Below are positions 37,120 through 48,139 of a stretch of DNA of 64,000 nt, in pieces (position 1 is the first letter of the stretch; each line of letters starts with the position of its first letter). The notes beneath the pieces were generated by a model. That model was not told the DNA's origin. It searched no databases and was given only the letters and a program-made list of their open reading frames with translations. This stretch comes from Brachionus manjavacas (lineage: Eukaryota > Rotifera > Eurotatoria > Ploima > Brachionidae). The translations under genes and the position numbers were made by a program. The stretch covers positions 4,965,501 to 5,029,500 of the forward strand of contig JAHQIY010000007.1 of assembly GCA_019054805.1 (NCBI GenBank), read 5' to 3'.

Positions 37120-38275
37120 TTTTAGAAATTAAAAATTATCATTGAAAAAATTTAAATAAAAAATGCAAAATTAATTACAATTAATAATAACACTTATAAC
37201 TATTTGTATAATTAAAAAAAAATTTTCAAACTTAAGAATTCATTAAAAATCATTAAAATTTTTAAAAATAAAACCAAATAGTAAATTGAAGTCTGGGTTA
37301 GTAAATTGATAGCTTTGAATGTGTATTTAATATTTTATGAAAGTTTTTTCAAATTTAAAACACCAAATTTTGATTATGAAAAAAAAAGAAAATTGAAAAT
37401 AGCTAATTTATCCGTAAATCGACCTCCCACCTTAACTTAAAAAATTAAGTCCTCAGTTAAGAAAAGTTGATTATTCATTTTCTAATAGATTATATAATGA
37501 GAATCAAATAAGATGCAGAATGTAATTTTATAATGTAGCAATTCAAGTTCTTTCATCAAAAAAAATTAATAAATAACATATTTTGTGACATTTTTTGATT
37601 TTGTTTCTCGATATCTCTTAAATGCAGCATCAAGCATCATTTTAATATACCCAATTTTGACTATATTTGAAAGAAAAAATTCCAATTTAGATCTAGAGAT
37701 CAAGATGAAAAAAAATACCAAAAAGTTGTCATTAGTCTGTAATCAGTGTAATCAACAAAACATTTGCTGTAAAGCTCATACTTAATTTTAAATGAAAAAA
37801 CAAATATTTTATCAAAATTATTGTCTTAATATTTAGATGGATTTAAAATTTTTAATACATCAATTTTTGCCCAGAAAAATATAAATATAGTAATCTTAAT
37901 TTTTTTCTTACAGTAGCAATAATATTATTTTTTATGACAGATCATTGAATAGACATTAATAGTTTATTTTATTAATGTTAAAAATTTGAGACATAATGAC
38001 TAATTAAAAATTTAATATATGATTAATTGAAACATGAGTTCACATGAGTTCTGATAAGGAACATACTATATGATTGAACCATAATAAATGCTTTATTATT
38101 AAATCAATGAACAATAATTACATAATATTAATGTATAATACACATTCATAGAGAAAAAATTAAAATGCTAGATTATTTTATTTATTTACAAGATAAAATT
38201 AACTCTAGATACAATTGAATAGTTACTCAATATTTTATTTGATTAATTAGTAAATTTTTTAATCTCGATCAAATA
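37120..38275. other. AT-rich DNA, nothing recognised
   Basis: A 66-codon frame at 37585 lacks an ATG and has no domain signal. No repeats identified. Confidence 0.4.
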
Positions 38276-38309
38276 AAGGTTATAAATCCTCTTCAAACTC
38301 TCTTAGCTC

Positions 38310-38665
38310 TCTTAATTACGGCAAATGGCTTGGAAAAACAACCCAGTGAAGCTGTAAGTGATTTTAGCGATTAAGATACGTATGAAGACTATCTAGTAAA
38401 CACTAAAAGCAAACAAATATACAAATAAACAATACAACAGAAATCATTCATGAAAACGAAAAGGAAGAAGAAATAAACCACGTTGAATTTAGAATTCCTG
38501 CTGGTGTAGAAAAAACTCTACCCAAACGTGGTCGTGGTAGACCAAAAAAAAGTGTCAACGTTGTTCAAACCACTTAATCCAAAAAAAAATAGCTGCTTCA
38601 AACAAAATTCAAATTGATGCTGAACATGTCCATGAGTCGCGCATTAAAAGAAGAAAAAATTAAGA
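38310..38665 (+). pseudogene. AT-hook protein fragment
   Basis: Broken frames read LITANGLEKQPSEAVSDFSD, IHENEKEEEINHVEFRIPAG and VEKTLPKRGRGRPKKSVNVV. KRGRGRPKK is a textbook AT-hook DNA-binding motif. Stops separate the pieces and no start or exon structure is evident. Such tails occur in transposon proteins and chromatin proteins; I cannot choose between them. Confidence 0.4.
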
Positions 38666-38669
38666 ACTC

Positions 38670-39675
38670 ATTTATTTTAAGATAGAGTTTTGTCTTCTTG
38701 TCTATTAGTTATTAAAAATATCTAGTTGATTTCATCTTTTTATGATTATTTCGACTATCATTGAGAGATTTTATGAGAGTTATGGACAATTTGATTGAAA
38801 ATTGGTCACGTGACAGGAATCCAAATTTTTTAAAAACAATAAAGTTCAATTCCTGAAATATCAACCCATGAATGAATGCTAATAATAAAAAAATAAATGA
38901 ATGGACGCTTGATTTTAAATGGTGCAAAACAAAGAAATGAATTGTTAAAATAAAAGAAGAAGAAGATTTGGTAATGTATAGTTTAGTTAGAAAAATTTAA
39001 TTTCGAGGCTTCAAAAGAGAGTTGTCGTTCGCATTTGAATAATCATAGTTATGACTTTCTTTAAACTCAACTCAATTAGTTGAAAAAAGAGGCAGTCTTA
39101 GTAAAGCCTTAAATAAAATTGCTACTACAAAAATTATATTTCATATAATAAGTTAAAATTTTTTAATAATCAAAAAATAAAGTTGATATAAAAATCATCA
39201 TAAAAAGGTTATAAAAAAAATTGAAGAAAATAAAAACAATTCAAATTCATCGAAGTTCAATCATTCAAGTTTTTCTTTCAAGAAATGGTTTTTTTACAGA
39301 CATTTAATTTAATTATTAAAATTTTTTATATCAATTTTTCAGAATTTTTAAAATAAAAAAAAATCAATTAATTTAAAAGTCAAAAAAAAATCCATTTTTT
39401 TTTCAGTATTCCGGCAGCGAAGCAACGGCGAAAGCCTTGTTACCTCTAAAACTATAAAGCTTTTTATAATTCTATAAGTTCAGCCGAAAATTTAAGTAGT
39501 ATTTTATTTAAATATTTAATTATATCTAAAAGATTAAAACTAAAATAAAAAAAATTGTATCTCAAAATTTTAAATTTTTGGTCTCTTAAACTGTTGGGCA
39601 ATAATAAAGCTATAGCTTTGGCATCTTACTTTTACCTTTTTGAGCTTAAATTATCTTTATTTAAATTTTTTTCTA
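38670..39675. other. AT-rich 3' flank of ADAL, no gene seen
   Basis: Nothing recognised apart from low-complexity A/T tracts. Minor GC-richer word near 39409-39435 (CCGGCAGCGAAGCAACGGCG). Confidence 0.45.
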
Positions 39676-39681
39676 ATAAAA

Positions 39682-40773
39682 TTATTTTATAAAATTTTTT
39701 GATTCAAAATCTGTAAAAACTTCATTCAAAAAATTGACCGTATCAGTTGACTGATCGAAAATTGAGCTGATTGAATTCTTACTTAAGTAAAACATTTGTT
39801 CGTGTGACAATCTGAACGCTTCTGCTATTAACTGATACTCTTTTGATAGAGTTATATCAAAAATTCCACAATCATCAGTACAAATTGTTAGCGGATAGTT
39901 TTTATTTTTAGAATAAAAGTCAAAAAACGGATGCTCATCAATTTGATGAACGCATTTTGTTACCAAATTCGAAGTTGGACAAATTTCAATGGGAATTGGA
40001 TTTTGGATCAAATATTCAACTTCTTCTTGATCCAAGCAAACCGAGTGTCCTATTCGATCTGGTCGAATTTTTTTCAAAACAAAATCTTTATCTTTGTCAT
40101 TCCAAATTTCAGCAATATGAACAGTGGTCTTAAGTCCATTCCTTTTACACATATTGAATATTTGCTCAAAATCTTGAAACGAACTTACATGCGGATTGCC
40201 TGAAAAGTCTATTCCAACAATATATTTGCTCTTAAGTTCATTTGCTAGAAGAACATTTTCAAGACCATCCTGAACACCTTTGGCTCTGTCTACCGACAAA
40301 AGTAGCCTCACTCTCATCCTATGGTATCTTTCAAAATTTTCTATGACATTGATTATTTTTTTTAAATATTCTCGTTTGGTGACTAAAATTTTGGTATGAT
40401 TTTGGTCGTATATATTTCGCGGTGTGGTTCGAAGTTCCAAATAGACGCAATTATCTGATTCAAAATCTTCCAAAATGTCCTGGGTAACTTTTTCTAAAAT
40501 GTTTAGGTTATTCAATAAGCGGTGCAAAATTGTGAAGACTTGAAAGCATTCGGTCAAGCTTCGACTGTTGGTGCATGAAATAGATGGTTTGTTTTTCAAG
40601 CTGTTTAAAAGGTCGATTTCTGATTTTAATTTCTGTGATTCTGCTGAGTTCTGACTCTTGAGTTCTTCATTCAACAAGTCAATGATTGTTTGGTACCGAA
40701 CAGAGCCTGAAAGATGGGCGTGAAGCTCTATTTTGGGAAGCTTTGTGAATGCGTCTAAGGTAAGCTTTGACAT
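39682..40773 (-). CDS. ADAL: N6-methyl-AMP deaminase (adenosine deaminase-like)
   Basis: A single uninterrupted 363-codon frame from ATG 40773 to TAA. The metal-dependent adenosine/AMP deaminase signature is complete: the KIELHAHLSGS start (zinc ligands His18 and His20), GIDFSGNPHV (187-196), HIAE (His219 zinc ligand, Glu222 catalytic proton donor), IGHSVCL (His243), ICPTSN (264-269) and ICTDD (Asp300 ligand, Asp301). Length and the HLSGS/GHS context fit the ADAL/MAPDA branch rather than ADA1 or ADGF. These enzymes are cytosolic and deaminate N6-methyl-AMP to IMP, clearing modified nucleotides. No introns, in contrast to the neighbouring genes. Expressed toward the AT-rich 3' flank; promoter not resolved. 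Confidence 0.92.
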   Translation of the reverse strand: MSKLTLDAFTKLPKIELHAHLSGSVRYQTIIDLLNEELKSQNSAESQKLKSEIDLLNSLKNKPSISCTNSRSLTECFQVFTILHRLLNNLNILEKVTQDILEDFESDNCVYLELRTTPRNIYDQNHTKILVTKREYLKKIINVIENFERYHRMRVRLLLSVDRAKGVQDGLENVLLANELKSKYIVGIDFSGNPHVSSFQDFEQIFNMCKRNGLKTTVHIAEIWNDKDKDFVLKKIRPDRIGHSVCLDQEEVEYLIQNPIPIEICPTSNLVTKCVHQIDEHPFFDFYSKNKNYPLTICTDDCGIFDITLSKEYQLIAEAFRLSHEQMFYLSKNSISSIFDQSTDTVNFLNEVFTDFESKNFIK

Positions 40774-40779
40774 GTTTTA

Positions 40780-41465
40780 TAAGGACAATCAATTTTTTTT
40801 CTTTTTTAAAGAGATATTTTGTTAAGAATAAATTATTTTAATCGTGTTAATAATTTAAGATTTAGGAATTTTTTATTGAATAAATTATTTAATTGAAAAA
40901 ATTTAATTTTTTAAACATAAATTTTTAAACTTTAAAATCAAATGAAAAAAATTTGATTTTAGTTAAGTTTCTAAAAGAAACTGAAAATCGGAATTAAATT
41001 TTTTTACTCAACTCTGCTTAAGAAATGTGACATGTTTTTTACAAAATTTTACGCAGACTTACATTCTTAAAATTATAAATATCCTATTAATTAATGCATC
41101 AATTTAAGTTTAATGATTCGAATATTAGATTATTACATTGAGATTCAGGTATTTTGTCTCATGATCAATTGGCTTTTTTTGAACGATTTTACTGATACAG
41201 AATCTATGTTTATTACTATGTCTTTGAAAGAATGATCGAGTTGGTTTGATCCTTCAGACAAATTTATTTATACAATAACTTTCTGTAAATCTCGGGCAAC
41301 TAAAATAGATGTAAGAATTTTTGTCAGCCTAGCAATCATGATGGGCAAATAATGAGCGATGAGATCTTGGAATCAGTTATGTTGTTGTTTTAATAAAATT
41401 TTAATCTATTTAAAATTTGACAGATTGTTAAAACCAGGATTTAAGGCCGTCGGAGTTGGTTTAAG
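40780..41465. other. AT-rich 5' flank of ADAL, no gene seen
   Basis: Presumed promoter region. No TATA consensus stands out above background and no other feature was recognised. Confidence 0.45.
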
Positions 41466-41469
41466 GGTC

Positions 41470-42240
41470 TATCTAATAAGCACACTCAAAAAAGTTTAAT
41501 CAACACACTCATTAAAACTTCCATAAACTTTTTAACACCCCATTAAATTTTTTTCTGAAAATTTAGCTAAAAAAAATTAACTTAATCTTACACTTTTTAA
41601 CAAACACACTATAAAATTTTGAAACCAACACACTCTTATAAGCATTAAATTTTTTATCAATTTGAAAAAAAATAATGGAATAGAGAATCATAAGACCTCG
41701 TAAAAAAATAAACTACACGGTTCACAAGAATAAAAAATACGTAAATGACTTTGAATGTGAACCATAGATTAAATATCTTCTTGTAAATCTAATAGTTATA
41801 GTCCTAATAATGCTTCAGATGTCGAACCTGGTAAAATTAATTATCAAGATGCCTCGTAAAAAGATGAAGACTCAGAATTGATTTCTGGGTATCATGTATG
41901 GTCTAATTGTTATAAGCCAAGAAAGTTGATTCCTAGCGAGCACAGAAAAGATTTACATTTTTCAGAGCAGTAAATTTTTCAAAAGATAAATATGAAGCAC
42001 AAGAAAAATATGTAAAACTAAGAGAAAATTTTTCTGAGGTGGCCCTAAAGTTTATATCTTACTTCAAAGATATTTGGCTCAAAGGAAATATTATTAAATG
42101 GAAGATCTAAAGTTCGTCATTAGGGTATTCTACTACAAATTCTCCCTTAGAGTCCTTGCTATCAAATTTGGAATGCAAAAAACAAAATTTCACCTGAAAA
42201 GGTTGAAAAAATCATGCTTTTGTATGATCATTATGATTTA
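41470..42240 (+). mobile_element. Mutator-like transposon remnant (tentative)
   Basis: Starts with iterated AACACACT words (41500-41640), followed by broken coding frames. RPRKKINYTVHKNKKYVNDF lies near 41695. KYVKLRENFSEVALKFISYF and KDIWLKGNIIKW run through 42000-42105, and YSTTNSPLESLLSNLECKK (42127-42180) resembles the Y-x-(R/T)TNN-x-(L/V)EGWH block of MULE transposases. Several stops. The superfamily assignment rests on these short similarities. Confidence 0.4.
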
Positions 42241-42941
42241 GATTAAAAAAAAACATAAAATTTAAACAAATAAAAAAAATTTGAATAAATATTGTTTTAA
42301 TCTTATTACAAATCGTGAAAGTCTAGATTGATGAATTGAAAAAGATAAAATCCCGCATAAAAAATTCAAGAAATTAAATTGACTTTGGTCTTAAATTAGA
42401 ATTTAGAATATAAGTATAAATATTTAGAATAAAAGAAATAAAATAATGTCATTAATTAAAAAACAATATACTAAATTAAGATTAAATGAAAAAAAAACAA
42501 AAAAAATTACAAAATACAACCGAAATTATTTTTTAGGTCTAAAGAAACAAAAAATTTTTTTTTTATCTAGTTTATTTACATATTTAATATTTTTTTGATT
42601 ATTTTTCGGTTTAACAACAGTCTTTTAAAAGTCCCATATCAAAGTCAAAGACGGTAAAATAAAAGTGTAAGTCCTTACTCTAAATTTTTATTGATAATTG
42701 ATATTTGAATATAGTTCCAAACAGTGATGATCGGCCACATTTTATCGTTGAGGTAGCTATGGTGGCGGCATTGTAAAAGCCAATGTCACTAAAATTAAAT
42801 TCAAGGTCCTGACTATAAAAATAAATAAAAGACCTTTTTTGTAAGATATTTATCAATTTATTTTTATTAAATTATTTAAAAAAAAATTTTAATTAATTTC
42901 TTAGCCTGTTGGCCAGGATTAGGACAATTTCTTAAACCGCT

Positions 42942-43070
42942 CGTTTAAATTTAAACGGTTATTAAAGGGCCGAAAAGTAGCCCGCTAAAATAAACGGACC
43001 AAAGTCCGCCTGTAAACAACTGTACAATTAATACAGACACGGTTTTGGTTTACTGTCCGCTTGCACGGAC
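42942..43070. repeat. GC-richer patch with palindrome and two twin hairpins
   Basis: A 16-bp perfect palindrome CGTTTAAATTTAAACG (42942-42957) is followed by CGGAC-CAAA-GTCCG (42995-43008) and GTCCG-CTTGCA-CGGAC (43055-43070), which share the same stem in opposite order. The stretch is clearly more GC-rich than its surroundings. It may be a transposon end or a structured non-coding element. Confidence 0.5.
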
Positions 43071-43079
43071 ACCAACACT

Positions 43080-43912
43080 GAAAATTGCTAAATTCATTTT
43101 AGAAGTTGGCCATTTATTCCATTTGATTCAAGTTTTGTTGTAGTTTGGTACATGATCTGTAAGGGAGAAACCCGTGCTGTTAATTAGAAATTAAATTGCA
43201 TTTAAGTAAATAGTTCACTATTTCATCCCTTCGTATTCTTCCCACTACTCTTCCGACAATTGAAGAAAATGAAACCGGTCAATAATTTTTTATTGTACAT
43301 TTCTGATCCACTTTAATGCATAGGAGATACATTTGCTTTCTTCCTTAATTTTGGTAGTTCATCCTCATTTATTCATTTTTTAAATATTAATGATAGCGCG
43401 AATGAGACTTCTTTATAGCACTTTTTAAATAGCAAAAGATGATTAAATAACAATAAATTATTATTAAAAATATCTGTATCATGAAAATCTTTTCCAGATT
43501 AAGATATTAGTAAAAAATAAATGAATTTGAAATAAAATTAGAAATGCGTATTGAATAGAATAAAATTGAAAAATTGAATAATAAAAAGTAATATGTATAA
43601 TTTTTTTTTAAACAAGTAAATAAATACAAAAGTTATTAAATGAAATTTTTTTAAATGAATTTTTAGTAATTTTTGGCGCATGTAGAGATACAAAATATTA
43701 AATTAGTTTGATTTTTTTAGAAGATAAATATTAAATATTATCTTATTAGTCCAAAAAAAAATTAACTTTAATAAACAGCAATCACAAGTTAAACCAATTG
43801 ATTGAATTTTTTTTATTAATTAATAGTTTTAAATGGTAATTTTTTTTTAAAATAAGAAAAAATGGAATGTATTTTATTATAAATAAATTTTAAACTAAAA
43901 ACTTTCAATATT
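43080..43912. other. AT-rich 3' flank of the receptor gene, no gene seen
   Basis: Nothing recognised. Confidence 0.4.
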
Positions 43913-43915
43913 TAA

Positions 43916-45522
43916 TCAATGACCAGACAGAAATTTTTTAAACCTTTTTTTAAGATATAAAGCAGACAATCTTTCAGCTGGATTACTCGACCAGCATTCT
44001 TGCATGATGTCAATTATTTGTTGAAGACACTAAAATTAAAATAGTTTTAAAAATAAATGCTTTTTTATTTTTTTCAAATCTTTTACCTGGTCCGGTGTGT
44101 TTTCTAAAAATTTTATTTTGGGTCTGATCATTTGAGTGCAAACTAGATGCTTCATTGATCCAATTTCTGGATCCCCGACGATGTATTCATAAAAGGGCGG
44201 TCGATGACTCTCAGGCTCAATGTCTTTTACTCTCAGTCTACTCAAGCATTCCCATATAACTAGACTAAAAGAATACACATCTGATTTTTTCAAGCACTCC
44301 TGTGATTTTAAATTCAAAGTTTCATTAAGGCATTCAGGTGACATGTATCTGACACTGCCCTGTCTCATACAAATATCTTCAAGTCCATATATTCGGCTAG
44401 CTAGACTATCGAATTTTACTGCTAGGCCAAAATCAGCAATGCAGCATTCTAAATTATTTTTGACTAGAATGTTTTTAGTTTTCAAATCACGGTGTATCAC
44501 ACAAGGCTTGTAGTTTGTGCTGAATATTTCCAAGTGCAGGTGATTTAACCCACTTGCAATTGAATACAAAAAATTCAACAAAATTTTTGTGTTCAAAGTG
44601 TTATTCTGTAAATAGTCAAACAATGAGCCAAGGGGGTGGTATTCGGTTAGAATAATCATGTTGACAGTGCATCCTAGGCCCATTATGTCTGAGGTAATAT
44701 ACCGCAGAATGTTTTCATGATGAAATAAACTTGTCTGAAAAATGTCGGTCTCGCGAGACCAAGAAGACTCGTGCATTGAAAAAAACACCTTAACTGCAAT
44801 ATCATCCCCATTCCATTTTGCTCTCCAGACAGTGCCAAACCGACCTTTTCCAATCGGACCATCATCATAGTCTATGTGAATGTCTTTGGATATTGTTCGC
44901 TGAACCAGCTCATCTTGGCCTGCACCTGTGGTTGTTTCTATCTTGGAAACAGAGTCTAAAGTTTCATTTGCTTTGATTTGCATTTGTTTACGAAATTTTT
45001 TGAGTTGGTTTTTAAATTTATGTTCATGTCGTAGTTTTCTGATTTTTTTGCTTAAAAAAATTTGATTATATAGGAACTTGTTTTTTTTAATTTTAACTTA
45101 CATTATAAAAAATAAAGATACAACTATTGAAAAAAGTAAAAAAATGCTCGTCAATGTAATCAAGGCGATGGTGATGTTTTGATATTTAATTTTGTTTTCA
45201 AAAATTTTTAGATTTAAATTACAAAAGTCGTTTTTACAACATTTTATTGAGGCTTTTAAATAATCTTGATCACACTAGAAAAAATTTTTTAAAGAAATTT
45301 ATTGATAAATTAAAATAAAGTTACATTATCAATACATCCATAGGTGATAGACCCATTCCCAGTGTAATGCTTGCGGGCGAAACAATTGAATCTAGTGACG
45401 CAAAAGTTTGAACCATCGCAATTTGAGTTACAGGCACAGCTAATATTTTTCATATTTTTTAATTGATAAAAAATAATTTGATAATTTTTTTTATATTCTG
45501 TCCGTTTTGAGCTAATGATCAT
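43916..45522 (-). CDS. TGF-beta/BMP type I receptor serine/threonine kinase (4 visible exons)
   Basis: Exons 45522-45325, 45274-45102, 45050-44087 and 44029-43916 join in frame through three introns of 50-57 bp (482 residues as read). The ectodomain has the C-x-C...C spacing (ISCACNSNCDGSNFC, RFNCFARKHY, YGCID) and the conserved CCKNDFCN box. A single TM segment (NITIALITLTSIFLLFSIVV) follows. The juxtamembrane GS region TTTGAGQDELVQRT identifies a type I receptor but lacks the usual SGSGSG serines. The kinase has GKGRFGTV, AVKVFF (Lys), HRDLKTKN, DFG and MQECWSSNPAERLSAL. The L45-loop context (ITSDI...) looks closer to ALK1/2 (saxophone) than ALK5, an inference. The 5' end is uncertain: no signal peptide is seen. 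An AG acceptor at 45440-45441 suggests an unfound upstream exon. Confidence 0.88.
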
Positions 45523-45843
45523 TGGAAAATTTCAAGTATTTTAATAAGATTATAGAAAAGTTAATTGGTTAGTTTATCTCTCGTTAGGTGATATCTTATC
45601 TAATATTTTTCAAGGTGTGAAACGTAATTGTTTTGGCTAACGGATTCAAAAGAAATAAAACAAAATTTTTTCTCAAACCCAATCAGACTGACGTAATAAA
45701 AATTAAAGAATCATATGTTGTTTTTTTTTAAATAAAATCTTTGATTTTTTTAATTGAAATTTAAGAAATTTGATGTTTATTACAAATTTTATTTGATTGC
45801 ATCATAAAAGTAATTTTTTCAGTTGATTTTTTTACTTTAAAAC

Positions 45844-46063
45844 AGACTTGTTTTAAAGCCACAAGTTTTTTTTAGTGAAGTTTAGTCGAGTCAACTAATT
45901 TTCTGATTTTAAAACTAAAAAATAAATATTATTATTTATTTTAATCCAAAAAAAGTTTAGTTTTAAAATCAGAAAATTAGTTGACTCGACTAAACTTCAC
46001 TAAAAAAAATGAAAAAAATTTTTGTGACTTAGACTTAAAACTGTGACTTAAAAACAAGTCTGC
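45844..46063. mobile_element. Long foldback element (near-perfect hairpin)
   Basis: The core arms 45867-45919 and 45956-46008 are exact reverse complements over about 53 bp, including GTGAAGTTTAGTCGAGTCAA. The outer segments ACAGACTTGTTTTAAAGCC (left) and CTTAAAAACAAGTCTG (right) extend the stem imperfectly to about 220 bp total, around a 36-nt AT loop. It lies upstream of the receptor gene. Probably a foldback MITE. Confidence 0.75.
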
Positions 46064-46069
46064 TATAAA

Positions 46070-47140
46070 ATTAATCTTTATATTTAAAAAAAAAAATTAC
46101 TTCAGCTTTTATTTTAAATCATAAGGAGCTCGATACAAATATACAAAAATTATAATTATATGAATACTCTTGTACCTAAAATAGTCTAAATCAGCACTCA
46201 TAGTGAAATTAAATGTCAATCTTCAATAAAAACTAATACTTTTACAGCATTTATTACAAATTGGAAATTTTTTATTCCAGTATTTAAAAAATTACATGAT
46301 ATTTCAAAATGCTTTAATCAACAAATTTTCAAGCGAATGTACAACCATTTTGAACTTAAATAAGCTCTCATTGTGAATTTTAGAAAAAATATTAAAAAAC
46401 TCAATAAATTTTTTACTAAGAGTCAAAAATTGATTTTGTTAAAATTATCAGATATTGAATTCAATGTCACCTAATTCCAGCCTTTTCAACAAAAAAAAAG
46501 CACACATATAAAAAATGCGAAAATTATTTTGAAGAGGCTTTTATCAGGTGATAAATTGAATGCAACAGTTGATAAAATTTAAAAATTTTGAATTATAGAA
46601 AACCAGCCAGAAAACAATTTATTTTTTTTTCTGAAATTGACTATACCATATTTTTTAGATAAAAAATAACTTAGAAATTCAAAAATTTATTAATTTTTAA
46701 ATTAAAAGACTTTTTCGTTAGTATTTGATAGCAAGTGGAAAACAATGATTAATTATTTTTTATCTTTCTTATAAATTTTTATTACTTTAAAAAAAAAATT
46801 TACAGAAATGCTTTTTAAGTGAAGTCGTTTTTTAAAACCATTTTAGAACAGAAGAATAAATTTTTTTTAAATACTTCACTTTATTTGCTCATTCATGTGG
46901 AGACAGTTTTAATGAATTGGAGATTGCATAAAAGTGTGTATTCTTCACATAAAATTTGAAATGACGAGGATGTTTCAGATTATGGCAGACTTTGGAAGCA
47001 AACTTCAGAGATCAAAATTGAGCTATCGACAATGGGTGGGTTTTTATAGCTAAATATTCTTTTATGTACTTAAAACAAAAAGATCTTTAGTATCAAAAAT
47101 AAGCTCCATGTCAATACATGTGAAAATTAATAATAATTAA
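46070..47140. other. AT-rich DNA, no gene supported
   Basis: A short GC-richer patch at 46920-47030 is open in two plus-strand frames (for example DYGRLWKQTSEIKIELSTMG) but has no recognised family. Near 46125 AAGGAGCTCGATACAAATAT resembles a LINE 3' end. Confidence 0.4.
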
Positions 47141-47143
47141 AAG

Positions 47144-47645
47144 TTAAAAAAATAATATAATTTGGACTGTTAGAAAGATTACTGTAATCAAATAATCTTC
47201 AATTAAAAAAAAAGTTTTTAGCTTATTACAGGGGTAAAAAAATTTTTGGTGACCGAATTTTTGGAGAATGTTTAGAGTTTTGAGGGTTTTTGTGTCTAGA
47301 GTTAAGTTTTCAAGACCATATGTGAATTCGGAAAGGCAAAATGTTTTGTAAATGAAACTTTTTAGAGAAGGGGAAATATGACTCATCTTGTTTAACAAAA
47401 AAGAAGCTGAGAAGAATGATTTCTGAACTTATTTAAATTTTTCAATTGCAAAAGGATCAAAGTCTAGATTGGAGTCGATAACGAATCCTAAATACTCTAT
47501 ACTTGGAGCTATATTCAACTTTTTACCACTCAAGAAGAAGTCACAGTTAAAGAGGATAGGGCCAAACGTAATTATTTTAGATTTTATTGGGTTAAATTTT
47601 ATTCTCCATTCTGATTATAAATCTAAGATAGATCTTTAAAAATGT
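47144..47645 (-). mobile_element. LINE RT fragment, antisense
   Basis: The minus strand reads EWRIKFNPIKSKIITFGPIL (about 47620-47560), SGKKLNIAPSIEYLGFVIDS (about 47533-47475), NLDFDP, then NKMSHISPSLKSFIYKTFCL and SEFTYGLENLTLDTKTLKTL (47390-47275). The FNP-KSK and YLG-ID order is the post-catalytic RT region of non-LTR elements. Stops and frameshifts are present. Confidence 0.65.
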
Positions 47646-47755
47646 GAACAAAGTCGATTTCCTTTAATTATTTTCTTTACTTAGAAATAAAATGTATCAA
47701 TCATCATATTTCAATTTTATATTTATCGAGACATGGACCTCTATCGATATTGGCT

Positions 47756-48135
47756 AATTTGACTTTTTCGACCACAAATTCTTATTCTGAATATATGTAA
47801 ACCTAGAAAAGCCAATTTTTTAGAAGGGATAAAAATAATTTTTTTTGACTACCCTCAACCAAAGATTAGCACAAAAATTGTTAGTTGTAAAATTTTAGCT
47901 CTAAAAATCCCATGATTTATAATACACTTTTAATTCTTACCAAAAATTCAATTTATCAATTTCCACTATTTTATTAAGAAAAAATAATATCATGTTTTAG
48001 TAGTCATTAAAACACTTGAAATTATTCTTTAAGAGCGGGTAGCCCAAAAATAATTTTTTTTACCCTTGTTAAAAATTGGCTTTTTAAGGTTTACATACAA
48101 ACGGAAAAAGAATTTGTAATCGAAAAAGTCAAATT
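47756..48135. mobile_element. MITE-like element with ~100-bp inverted arms
   Basis: The left arm 47756-47855 and the reverse complement of the right arm 48037-48135 share TTTGACTTTTTCGA, ACAAATTCTT, ATGTAAACCT, AAAAGCCAATTTTT and GACTACCC/GGCTACCC in order, roughly 85% identical by eye. The loop is about 180 bp and non-coding. No transposase. Confidence 0.65.
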
Positions 48136-48139
48136 TAGA

